Shown: positions 37,201 to 48,082 of the stretch, one piece after another
Layout of the letters: every line of letters starts with the position of its first letter
Position numbering within the stretch: position 1 is the stretch's first letter
NCBI GenBank assembly: GCA_023055355.1
Contig: JALJCS010000001.1
Span: forward strand, 83,430,881 to 83,494,880
From: Agelaius tricolor
Lineage: Eukaryota > Chordata > Aves > Passeriformes > Icteridae
Reading direction: 5' to 3'
Length of the DNA stretch: 64,000 nucleotides
The notes under the pieces: generated by a model
What the model was told of the DNA's origin: nothing
Databases searched by the model: none
Seen by the model: only the letters and a program-made list of their open reading frames with translations
Program-made: the position numbers and the translations under genes

Positions 37201-40200
37201 AAGGACCTTTTGTGTTGAATGAAAAAACCATTTTCTTCCTGCCTTGATTAAATAATTGAAAAATGTCCAGTTCATTTGAGTCCATTTTATTTTTCAGTTT
37301 GCAGCTAACTAAAAGGGTTCACTATTCATCTGTTTTTTACAGACTATCACTTTCTTGGTAGATGCAAGTTGTAAAGGCATCCATAGGTTTACAGAGTTAT
37401 TCTGGACATATTTGCATATCCATGCATAAACCTAGAAAAATAGCATTTGAAATAGCTGCAATAATAAAAGAAAAAAAAAAATCTAGCCTATATTTACCAT
37501 TACAGATTCCATTAATAATACCATCTGTACCAAACTGAAGGAAGCAATGGCAAGAATGGCTGAGCCCGTGCTTGCCTTCATTGCCTGGCTTCTCTGTCAT
37601 CTGTTTTAGAGAAGCTGAGATGTTAAGACCATTACATTTTTCCAATTTTCCTTCTTAGTTCTAAGGAGCTTTCACATGCAGCAGAACCCCTAGGTTCCTT
37701 TCATATTCTGTGAGGTAGCAAATAACATGGATAGCTTGTATTTTGACTTGGGAATTGGTTTTTCTCATCTTTTAAGTCAGCATCAGCAAGTGATGTGAAG
37801 GTGAGAGGATTTTAGAGCAACAGTACGGACAGCACAAAGAACATCAGTCAGTGTGGAACTTGTGATGGGACGATTGCAGAACAGCTGTAATTCAAGGTTT
37901 CAGTAGCCTAAAATGCAAGTCTGTTGAGAACATAGACCATAAAACTTTTACAAGTACACAAGGAAGGGAAAATGACAGCAAGGGTTTTAGGGTTCTGGCA
38001 GAAAGCCTGTGCTGAGAGGCTAGAGGGAGTGGAAGTTTTATCGGGAGTATTTGTTCTATCAAAGAAAGCTGAATAAACAGAGTAGGTACAAATTTCTATG
38101 GAAGTGGAGAGTTGTGGAATTGGAGGGCTGTGGATTTGATGGGAGAGCTGAGGCTGTCACAGGGCACTCCCTGTAAATCCGTATCTGTGGGGCTCGATGG
38201 TTTCACTGACCTGGCAGGAGCTCAGAACTTCCTTTACTTTTCAGGATTTTTCGTACAGCAGCTAGGTTGAGCATATGAGAGCATGAGCTCAGTGCTGCAG
38301 ACAATGTTCACAAGTCTGACTTGACACAAGAAAGCAGCTGCCCATGTATTTAGATCATGCTGGAGTTAAGGCAATTTGAATCCAGGTTTAAAATCGATCA
38401 CATACTTAGACCTGTTGCTAAAGAGGAATGAACTTAAGTGTTTGCTGAATTGGGCCCAGAAGCAGTAAAAAGGTTCTTTTACTGTTTTTTTCCCTTTAGA
38501 ATTGGCTATTCTTGCAGGGTGTGTAGCCACCATTCATAATTACGAGAGAAGGGGTGGCAGTTCAGGAGCCAGACCACACACCTTCAGCCCCCTGCATCAA
38601 ACACCAAACTGAAACACTGAAAAGAGCAAGGGGGTGGCTCACTCTTTCCTAACCCCTGGCTATATCATTAGGGTGGTAATATTATTTGAGCCTAATGCAT
38701 CACAAGGAAACAGTTTCATTGTTATCCAGTGGAGCTCCTTGACAATGCTGTGGTGACTGAGGCTGTAATGAGGAGCTCTAAGATTTCAATGGCAAAAGGG
38801 ATTCATTGCTAGTCCATGACCTCACCAAGAAATCATTACAATGAAGTCAGAGATATGAAGTTATTATAGGAAAACTATTTCAGAGCAAGTCTATAAGGAC
38901 CTTTTTGACAGTGCCATTATGAAGCCATTACAATGTAAGGTTATGATGGTAAAATGGTTTCAGTGAAACCCTATTATAGTTTAAAAACAGGCTAAATGGT
39001 GTCAGTGGAAATCATTCTGCCTTCTAAAACCAAAAGTTAAGCAGACCTCTGTTTCTAAACAAAAACATGTGATTCTGACTTCCATTTTCTCTGGTAAGGG
39101 TAGCTGTGACATATCTCAAAAATGAATTAAAATTCCACTACCGCTCCCAGTCTCAGATTTTGAGTGACATCTAAAACTGACTGTCAAAGTAAATAATATA
39201 TTTCAAAACTGAGTAAAAACCCCCCTACCTAAGACCAGCTTCTCATCAGTAAAGATAGCTACTCTTTGTCTGGTTAAAAGTCTAGCCCAACCTAATCATC
39301 TGCTATATCACTGGTGGTGAAATGGAATAAAATGGACATTTTAAAACTAGTCTGTGTTTTCCACCTCACTATGAGATAGAGTATTTCCACACAGGAACAT
39401 GCCTCTGAAGTATCTCTGTTTTTATCAGATGGAAGTTCAAATCTTTCTTGTCAGTCCTGTTTGTTTTCAATGAATGACTACTTATTAGATGGTCAAATGG
39501 TTCAGTTAGGGTTGGTTGGACAGGGGCTTGGGTGTAAGGCTCCATGGAACTTATGGTACTTAAGTGTCCTCTGGCCTTTTAGGAGGGAATGTTCTGGGCC
39601 ACAAGAACATAAAGTGTTTCCTAAGGTGAAGAACTTTTTTATGGAAATGAAAGATTTCTGAAAAATGTTCCAAGTTTGTCTTGATGTAAAGTGGGGGGAA
39701 AAAGCAGATTTGTCAAAAGAGAGAAAAATATTCCATGTAAGCTTTACATGTGCTGGAGTATTGCTTCAAACCAGTGACTTAGGTGGGAGCTTTCTTTTCA
39801 CTCCTCCCTCAGTAAGTGTGCAAAATGATCTGGCACACTGTCATAGAGGTCCACTATTTTTGTTACCAAACCACACTTGCCAGGTATGAATCCCCGTGAA
39901 TAGTAGTAGGTGTGTCTTTCTAAGAGAGCTTGAAGTATAATCATTTGGATTTTATGCATCTTTGTCTCAGGAGACTGTCACTGCAGACATTTTTGGTTGG
40001 AAGGGCTCTTTAGCTCTGGAGGAATCCCATTCCCTTGCAAAAACTGTGGTTGAAAGCAAAGGCTTGAACAGGAACTTTCCTCTTCAAAAGTGATCTCAGT
40101 GGCTTACAGCAACCTGAACTTTTTGTATCTCCTTTGCAGAGGCTTTTAATGGATGCTCACTTCTTTTTTTGAACATATGCCTTTTCTATACAGTGATAGC

Positions 40201-42108
40201 GACAGAGTTAGATTAGCAAATGAAAAATGAGTTCTGTATTTCCCATTTCAGATAAACTAGAAATTATAGATTTCTAAAATTATTTTGGTATTAAAAGCTA
40301 CACCCCACCTATCAGTTCATCAGTGAAATAAAAATCATCATATACACCAAAGGATGTATCTTTTCTTCTGGAACATTGTAAACCAGGAATAAATATGGTC
40401 TCCAACATTTGGGAAAGAAAGTTATGCAATATTTTAGAAACATGAAATATCTCAACATCAGGTGTGTCAAATTCTGCTGTGCTCATTCTTTTCAACTTCT
40501 TAATAAGTTCAAAACCTGTTTGATATCCTTTGAACAATATCATCAATCTCTGTTATCTGTGGTAATGAGGTGGTTATTCTGTAGACTGGTGTAAATTGGA
40601 CATTACAGGTGCTGTGGAGCATATGGCAGAGAGAGTCTTCTGAATGTGTCTGTGTACTGCCAGCTGAGGTCTCCATTGATAGAATTGAGCTGGAAGCGAT
40701 GGTTTTTCCTGGACTCAGTGACTCCTGTTGGTTATCAGATGCCCATACCACAGTCCCAGTGAGGCAGGTGCTGGGAGGGTGTCCTGCCCCAGGCACTGCT
40801 CAGCACAGACACTGCTTCCATACATTCATGTCATGGAGCATCCAAGATAATGTGAAAGGCCAAATGCAGCAAAACATGGGATTGATGGGCTGATCACCTC
40901 TTCAGGTCATGCTGCTATCAACAGGTCACAGTCCTTGCCTGAGAGCAGATGCCTGAGACCTATAAAGAGGCTTTTCAGACACTTTGCCCTCCTCACCCTC
41001 TATGGCCAGTAGCCTTACAGAAGTGGGACTCACCAAGGGAGGGAAACCTTGGTTTCAGTTTTAGCTCAGATGCTAGAATTCATATCCCATATCTCTTTCT
41101 GTCTCTGAACAAAGTGCCAAGTAACACAGTGCTGTGCCATGGTCTCTCCATGCACTTGCTCTGGGCTGCTGCAGTGGGTTTGGGGGGGACAAGAAGGAAG
41201 GTGGACATCAGGCCTAGGTAAAATCTGCCTGTAGTTTGTAGATGATGGAGATACAACATCAGCTGATGCTTCATACTTCTGTGATCAGTCAGTGTATCAC
41301 TACCTTCCTTTTCTTTCCTGCATCCAGCTCATGGGCTAATGGCAAAAATTATTATTCTTTTACATTCTGTTGTTATTTTTTATTATTGCAGAGTCCTCCA
41401 CAACTCCTTGTCCTCTTCTGCTTCCATAGTGATTTACCTTTGTTTAATCAGCAAATTTGATGATTACTGTTCTCCTTTTTTCCTCGAAAAGCCATTAACG
41501 AAGGTAATAAATAGGATCTCTCTCACTAAATACATTTACCCTTAAAATTCTGTCATCTCTCTCTTTTTGGCTTGGTAGCATCCCTTTCAAATGAATTTGG
41601 AAGAAAATGCAGATGAAGTAAAATCACTCTGTTAACCAGCATTACGGACCTCACGACCATCCATGCATACATACTTCAATTTGAAGAACAATTTCCCACA
41701 TGATACTAAAATCCATATATGTTAGATGACTACTTTGCTTGAAAACAAGAACATTGCAGCTATTTTGAAAAAAATAGTTGATTCCATTCCAGTTATGATT
41801 ACTTTTCTATCAATTTCTTTGTTTGTGACTTAATGGAATATTGTCTTGATACCATATTTGACCATTGTAATTTGACTAATCTTTTTTATGACAAGTAGGA
41901 TAAAAATAACTAATGATTACTTTATAAAGGTTGGCTAGGGGTGAGATAGGCAGAGATTGATATATAATGCAAGAAATCACTAAAAAAATTTCATAAAGAA
42001 ATACTCTCTACTTTATGGGTCACTTCTTAAAACATCTGATGTTATTTAGTACAATTCACAGCAGTATCTGTTCAAATGATGAGCACCATAAGTGTACACT
42101 ACTAGAAG
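34261..42108. other. Long non-coding stretch, few features
   Basis: No gene found. Points noted inside are a hairpin at 36500-36529, an unclassified block with degenerate internal similarity at 38700-39000, and a short CR1-like phrase near 39990 too weak to call. Confidence 0.5.
36500..36529. repeat. 11 bp perfect inverted repeat (hairpin)
   Basis: 'aatatagagtc' at 36500-36510 pairs exactly with 'gactctatatt' at 36519-36529 across an 8 nt loop. The stem is AT-rich and short. Such hairpins occur by chance in AT-rich DNA, so no function is claimed. Confidence 0.8.
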
Positions 42109-42421
42109 AGAATTACAGAATGGTTTTTGTTGAAGGGACCTTAATGATTATATAGCTCCAACCCCTCTGCCATGAGCAGGGACACCTTTCACTAGACCAG
42201 CTTCTTCATAGCCACGTCCAACCTGGCCTTGAATACTTCCAGACATGGGACAGCCACAACTTCTCTGGCAGCCTGTTCCAACATCTCATCAGCCTCTGAG
42301 TAAAGAATTCTGTTCTATCTAACCTCTGCCTCCTCTCTTTCAGTTTGAAGCTATTCCCCTTGTTCTGTCCCTACATGACCTTGTAAAAAGTCTTTCTCCA
42401 TCTTTCTTGCAGGCCACTTAT
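42109..42421 (-). mobile_element. CR1 LINE 3' end
   Basis: Reading the plus strand, this is the reverse complement of a CR1 3' end: 'gaattacagaatggttt', 'gaagggacctta', 'gccatgagcagggacacc', 'cactagaccag', 'caacctggccttgaatac', then 'tttcagtttgaagc' and 'ccttgttctgtccctac'. About 310 bp of 3' sequence is kept and the 5' part is missing. It is a good copy with moderate divergence. Confidence 0.93.
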
Positions 42422-43780
42422 CTGACAGAATTCTGACATTCCAGGTTTCCAAAGTCTTGATTCTTTGCTATTTTTTTTTTTTTTTCATAATTATCATTAC
42501 TTAGAAATAACTTCAGAGAGTGTGTTCTCTCCATCTCTCTCTAACACAGGGGGTGGATATGTTTTCCTGTGTATCCTACAGTTCTGGATTTGTGGATCTT
42601 TGCTTGGTGGACCACAGATTACTTCAAACCTAGACACCTGTGTTTCTGTCAGGACATGCAGAGTGATGGTGACCATCCCTATCCTTTTCTAACACATACA
42701 GTCAGGAAGAAGTAGTACACTGAAGGTTTGGAGGTGTGCTGAGTCACCACAGTGTAGGGATGTGCTTTAGACATGTATAGAGAGTTTAAAGACTTATGGA
42801 AATAGGGCATTATGAATTCTCTTTGTATTCTTACTTGCTTTGCTATAATGTTAGCACATGAATAGCTCATTCAATGACAAAGGGTATTCAAATCTGCCAT
42901 TTGTGGCTCATCTGCAGTAGATTTGTTTTCTTTCAGTTCTCAAGTAGCAGCAAGTTAAGAGTAAAAAAAAAGAAGATTGTAACTTGCAACAGACACATTG
43001 GGACAATCTAACCTTTGCAAACATGAAAAGGACCACCAGCCAATTAGCTGTTGGTTAATAAAAAGTAAAATTCTTTGTTGAACACAAGTGTCAAGGGACT
43101 GGAGTAAGCAGCCATCATTGTGTTAATGCTATCAAATAGCTTTTGGGGAAAAGAAGGAGCATACACTGGATTCTTAGAGCCACAATCATATGTCACACAC
43201 ATCATACATATCAGAAATGATACACAAAATTCACATAATACGCCTCTTCTTCAAGTCACATTCAGATCTTGTGTATCAAATGTTTCCCTGCATATTTTAA
43301 TAACCATATTGCAGTCTAATAGAGTGATTCTAAATGCATTTGCAAATTATATTAGCAAGGGGAGAAAAAAAATCTTTGCTTTATACACAAGTTCTTTGTG
43401 CTTTTGGTATGGCAATGATTCAGAAACACACCTCTAATACAAAATTTACGCTAAAAGAATTCTTTAAATATATAACATTTCCCTTGCTACATCACAGTAA
43501 TGATACAGTAATCATTCTTTAGCTAATTCTTCTCTGACTACTGCACTGTCTATGTAGAGGACAGATGGATTATAGGGATGTTTCAGAAAGTCTTTATTTC
43601 ATAGTACAGGTCTATATGGGTAATTCCTTTTCCGATTTCCCCATCTCTTTTCCATCCCAAAGGATAAAAAGGGTGTTCTCTAGAAAATCAGGGCAGCAAA
43701 TACCCTTTTGCAGAACTGAGCTCTGTACAAATTTTTTGAAAGAAGCTGTTGCATAGAAAATGCTGACTGGGCTGGTTTAA
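42422..43780. other. Non-coding spacer between CR1 copies
   Basis: AT-rich DNA with a T14-type run at 42471-42485. No gene seen. Confidence 0.5.
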
Positions 43781-43860
43781 CAGAATCACAGAGTGGATCA
43801 GGCTGGAAGGGAGCACAGTGGATCATCCATTCCAACCTCCCTGCTCAGGAGGGATGTAAG
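43781..43860 (-). mobile_element. CR1 LINE 3' end, short
   Basis: 'cagaatcacagagtgga', 'aggctggaagggagcac', 'gtggatcatccattccaacc' and 'cctgctcaggagggatg' form the reverse complement of a CR1 3' terminus. Only about 80 bp is kept. It comes from a different CR1 subfamily than the copy at 42109, judging by the 'agtggatcatc' variant. Confidence 0.85.
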
Positions 43861-44149
43861 GATTTAAAGAGCAGAGTTTCCTGTCTCAAACATGGTTAAG
43901 GCCAAAGAAGATGTCTCACTGTGAGCTCTCTGGAATGGCAGAAACTGCTTGGATTTCTTTCCCCTTTTCCCAGTTCCTGAAGTAAAACCTGAAATGTCAA
44001 TAGCAACTACTTGCAGCTTTGTTCTCATGTTATTCTAGCTCTTCTTAAAAAATCTAAAAAAAATCTAATCTCTATGGATGTTATTTAGAAGAAGTCAAAA
44101 CTGAAGAATTATGGAAACTAAAGAGATATTTCTCACTCCTACATTTGAA

Positions 44150-45340
44150 TTCTTCCTTTTTCAAACTGCTCTGATTTATTTCTATCATTCTTCCTCATCT
44201 CTTTTTACAAGCTGAAGTATCTTATTTCTAACATCATCCTATGTAAGACTTCACATATGGTAATCTTTCTGTTGCCCTCCACTCTTTTACAGACTCTAAC
44301 TTTTTTTTTCTTGGGATGACCAGTACAGAGTCCAGTCATCAAAATGTGGGTACACCACGTATCAGCATCGTGGCTTCATGATGTTTCCTATTTTTCTTAC
44401 TACACCTCTCCAATTAATTCCCTGTTTAATAGCAGCTTCTTCATTTGTTTACTCCAGGCCCTGAGCTGTCAGAGAAATGTCCTAATTTCTTTTTATAAAA
44501 TGCAATATTTCATGGAGGAATTTGTTGCTACAGCATAGTACAAATACCAAAAATTTACATGGATTAAAGAAACAATTAAAGAAATTCATGACAGGAAAAA
44601 TGATCAATGGCTATTAAATAACAGAAGGAATGTTGCTGGTTCAGGAGTTTCAGGCATTACAGTGTCAGGAGATGGGAGAATATGGTGGGCCATTGTATTG
44701 GACCATTACCTTCCTTTCCATGCCTCTTTCTAAATTTGCTATTGGTCTCAGAATTTTGTGCAAGGTGGACCTGGGTCAGGTGAGCTGTTGTTATGCCATG
44801 TTCTTAAGTAACAGTAGATAATATGTAGACCTTTAACATATTACTGCTGGTTTTCCAATTATGATGATGATTTTGCTGTTGTCAGTGTGCAGTTCAGCTG
44901 ACAACCCATTTACTGAAGACTGGAGCCCTTTCAAAAGCCTGTGCTGTAGGGTTAGTGAACCTATCTCATCCTGAAGATTTGTCTATTTGATCACTATCAG
45001 TGACCTTATGCAGGTTGTTTACAGATATATTTAGCAAGGCAGGCTCCATTGTAGCTCCCTGGGAGACTGCCTTACCGAAATTCCCGCAGTGTGAATTTCC
45101 TTTTATTCTTGATTATTTCCCCCCATCGTTTAAAGAATAATTTGTATATGTAAGGTGTGTGGCAGTTTAGTTTCTTTAAGAGACTCTGCAAATGGGTGTC
45201 TTCAGGCCCTTTTGTATAATCTTGGTTTACCTGCCCATTGCTCCTTCAAACAACTTTAACTGGTTTGTGAGAAATTACTCCCAGTGCAAAAATCAATTAG
45301 ACACTACCTGTTGCATTTGAACATGTGTCCTAATTCTGTG
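44150..45340 (-). mobile_element. Ancient CR1/L3-like LINE remnant
   Basis: Diverged but ordered phrases of the minus-strand element can be followed on the plus strand: 'gtaagacttcacatatgg', 'tctgttgccctccac', 'gggatgaccagtacagag', 'aatgtgggtacaccac', 'ggcttcatgatgtttcc', and later 'tatatttagcaaggcagg', 'ctccctgggagactgcc', then 'cccattgctccttcaaac'. These mirror the order of the last kilobase of ancient CR1/L3-type elements known from turtles and birds. Frames are broken throughout. Parts of 44540-44850 align poorly and may be an insertion or simply too diverged. Confidence 0.7.
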
Positions 45341-46462
45341 CTTTCTGCTTGGTGTAACCACTTTACCTAGCATGAAAATGTGTATGTGCAGTTTCCACTT
45401 CCTCTGAGATCTCTGAAAGAAATTAGCATCATGTTTCAGTGCCAAAGCTAATGCAGATTTCAAACTACACCTCAGTACCCAGAGTTTGAAGAAGGTGTGA
45501 ATGAGTGCAGTCTGGGCTGGCTCTTCTTCACCTCTCTCTGCTGACCTTTAGCCTTGAAATTATTTTTTTACTATATTCGCCCTGCAGAGAAGGGGTGAAG
45601 GATGGAAAACTTCTCTATAATGAACAGTAATACAAGTAATTCATTTGACTAGTCTGTTATGTTCTTGTCCTCTTTTACATTGCCCTGACACTTCAGTGAT
45701 GACTGAGTGACCATTGGCAAGGATACTGTGTTGGGAAAGAGGTATTTTGTCATGCTCTTTATGCCTTTAACACGTTGTATAATTCCCATTTTCCTTATTT
45801 CCTTATTGACACAAACATTAAATTTCCAGCAGGCTGTCTTCTCACTGCCCCTCTGTGACAGTATATGTGGGGCTGAGGGAAAAAGTCTTTATCAATCTTT
45901 TTGCTTTCTAATGTGCCTTCACAGTGATGCCTTAAAACAGTCCCCTTTGCCATTTAAATGCATTTTATCCTTTAGCTGCTTAATTTTTTTACCTTAATTG
46001 GACTTCTTTGTTTCTATACAATTCCCTATCTAATCTCAATGCTGTTAGATCTATGGTGGTTATTTTTTCTTTTTCACTCTTATAGGGATGCTGAAATTTA
46101 CCTTGGTATTATAGAATATATCTTTGCCAGTGACTCCCAAAACTGAGTTGCATGCCTTGCCCAGGACTACCCTAAGGTTTGTTTCTTTTATTGTAGCAAA
46201 CATTAGGCAGAATTTCAGTCCATGACAGTGTTTGGTCAGGTGGCTGCTGCAAAGTTTGCATCAGAGACTGAAGAAAACAAATTATGTTTGGGCTGGTTCA
46301 TTACAGTGGGTGCAGAAGGACTGACTCTGTTTTGGTGTACAGTTGTCCTGGTCATCCTTGGAGGATGGTCCAGTGATGGTTGTCTTAACAGCTGCAAGTG
46401 ACTTATTTCCTCACTGTGCTGCTCTGCATAGATGTTCTTCAGCAGTCGCCATGCCAGGCCTG
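45341..46462. other. Non-coding DNA flanking the minisatellite
   Basis: AT-rich unique-looking DNA. The last ~250 bp (46210-46462) is more balanced in composition. The apparent 266-codon minus-strand frame that enters from the array at 46463-47013 continues through here to 46236 only because the array has no stops. Confidence 0.5.
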
Positions 46463-47013
46463 CATGTGCGGTGGCACATGAACACGTGCTGCACGTGCGG
46501 TGGCACGTGAGCGCACGCTGCACGTGCGGTGGCACGTGAGCGCACGCTGCACGTGCGGTGGCACGTGAGCGCACGCTGCACGTGCGGTGGCACGTGAGCG
46601 CACGCTGCACGTGCGGTGGCACGTGAGCGCACGCTGCACGTGCGGTGGCACGTGAGCGCACGCTGCACGTGCGGTGGCACGTGAGCGCACGCTGCACGTG
46701 CGGTGGCACGTGAGCGCACGCTGCACGTGCGGTGGCACGTGAGCGCACGCTGCACGTGCGGTGGCACGTGAGCGCACGCTGCACGTGCGGTGGCACGTGA
46801 GCGCACGCTGCACGTGCGGTGGCACGTGAGCGCACGCTGCACGTGCGGTGGCACGTGAGCGCACGCTGCACGTGCGGTGGCACGTGAGCGCACGCTGCAC
46901 GTGCGGTGGCACGTGAGCGCACGCTGCACGTGAGGTGGCACGTGAGCGCACGCTGCATGTGCGGTGGCACACGAACGCACGCTGCATGTGCTGTGGCACA
47001 TGAACACATGCTG
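46463..47013. repeat. 29 bp x 19 CpG-rich, E-box-dense minisatellite
   Basis: Nineteen 29 bp units run in perfect register with no insertion or deletion (551 bp). Units 2-16 (46492-46926) are identical. Unit 1 (46463-46491) and units 17-19 (46927-47013) differ, mainly by C-to-T and G-to-A changes at CpG positions. The core unit starts 'cacgtgcggtggcacgtg' and ends 'agcgcacgctg'. It holds two CACGTG palindromes 12 bp apart and five CpGs. I count 33 CACGTG sites in the array and 75 CpGs in the identical core alone. Because 29 is not a multiple of 3 and the minus strand has no stop in any phase, all three minus frames stay open, giving false Cys/His/Arg-rich proteins of up to 266 codons with a 29-residue period. 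Confidence 0.98.
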
Positions 47014-47921
47014 CATGATGAATACTGAAACCACATTTGGAAGCTGTGCCTAGTTGAAGAGCTTTAAGCTATTCATCCTTGCTGTAGAAATAAGATCTTT
47101 TGTCCTTAGAGTCTACAAATCTGGTGCTCTGGCTGTGGCCATTGAAGAAACATAGTTCCTTTCTGCTACAGAACTGTAACAGTTTTTAACCCTTTGAAAT
47201 GTAGAGGATATTGTGACTTTTACTCAAAAATCTGTTATTGGATTGTCCCCTGTCTTGGATTATTCCCTGGCACACAAAAGGCAGGGCCTTTTATGGGACC
47301 ACATTTTCTGGATCAGTGGACATCTTCTATGGGTAATTGGACATCACTTAATAGGAATCATGGCAAATGCATTATTGTAACACCCTCTGCTCCATCCTTT
47401 TGACCTTACTTACATCATGCATATTTATTCTTTCTGCTGATACGAATATTAACCTCCTGTCTTGCATTAGATTCATATATTCATCCACTACCTGGGAAAA
47501 CAGAGAGAGGGGAAAAGAACTGATGCAGGAGAAAGGGGCTTTTAGTATTCTGTAGCTGAGCTGTCTGATGTAATATGTTAGAGAATATAGGTGCCAGTAA
47601 TGTGCAAAGAGCTTGAAAAATGACCAGACAGTGCCAAGCCCACAGTGCCTGTTGTCAGGAGGGCTAACAGTGTAATAAATCAACCTGTCTTGTGTCAAGG
47701 GTCATGTAGTGCAACGTTCAAAGCTATTTGGCTAGCCTGATCCAGACAGGCATATGCTATTCATTTCTGAGCTGATGGTACTATTACTAGAACCTTCCTA
47801 AAGCAGTGTCTGCCCTGTGCTGCTTTGGGCTTTAAGTCAAGGTTCCAAAGGAGAATGTATCTGGGAGAAGAGAATGCATGCTGCTTAGTTTCATGTTTTA
47901 TGGTTCTCCTATAACTATTTT
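47014..47921. other. Non-coding DNA, no gene recognised
   Basis: Returns abruptly to AT-rich sequence after the array. No repeat or frame of note. Confidence 0.5.
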
Positions 47922-48082
47922 CACTAGGCACTGCTGAGAAGAGTGCAGAAAATGGCTTCTCAGATGGGTTCTTCCCTTGCCTTTTGTGCAGGACAGTAGA
48001 AGAGTCCTGCTGAGGCACTAGGCACTGCTGAGAAGAGTGCAGAAAATGGCTTCTCAGATGGGTTCTTCCCTTGCCTTTGTGC
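47922..48082. repeat. Local tandem duplication, 68 bp copies offset by 94 bp
   Basis: The segment 47922-47989 recurs at 48016-48082. The copies start 'cactaggcactgctgagaag' and end 'cccttgccttttgtgc' / 'cccttgcctttgtgc', differing only by one T. The 26 bp spacer is unique. The near identity suggests a recent event. A 171-codon minus-strand frame spans it (47761-48276), but it has no recognisable domain and is probably chance. Confidence 0.95.

Noticed and set aside
39980..40035. Phrase 'ggttggaagggctctttag' resembling a CR1 3' end
   Set aside because: Similarity is confined to about 15 bases and the following text does not continue in CR1.
46463..47013. CRISPR array
   Set aside because: The 29 bp unit resembles CRISPR repeat length, but the units are contiguous with no spacers, in an animal-type genome.
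46236..47036. 266-codon minus-strand frame and two overlapping frames of 207 and 186 codons
   Set aside because: They are produced by a stop-free 29 bp tandem repeat open in all three phases. There is no non-repeat protein domain at either end.
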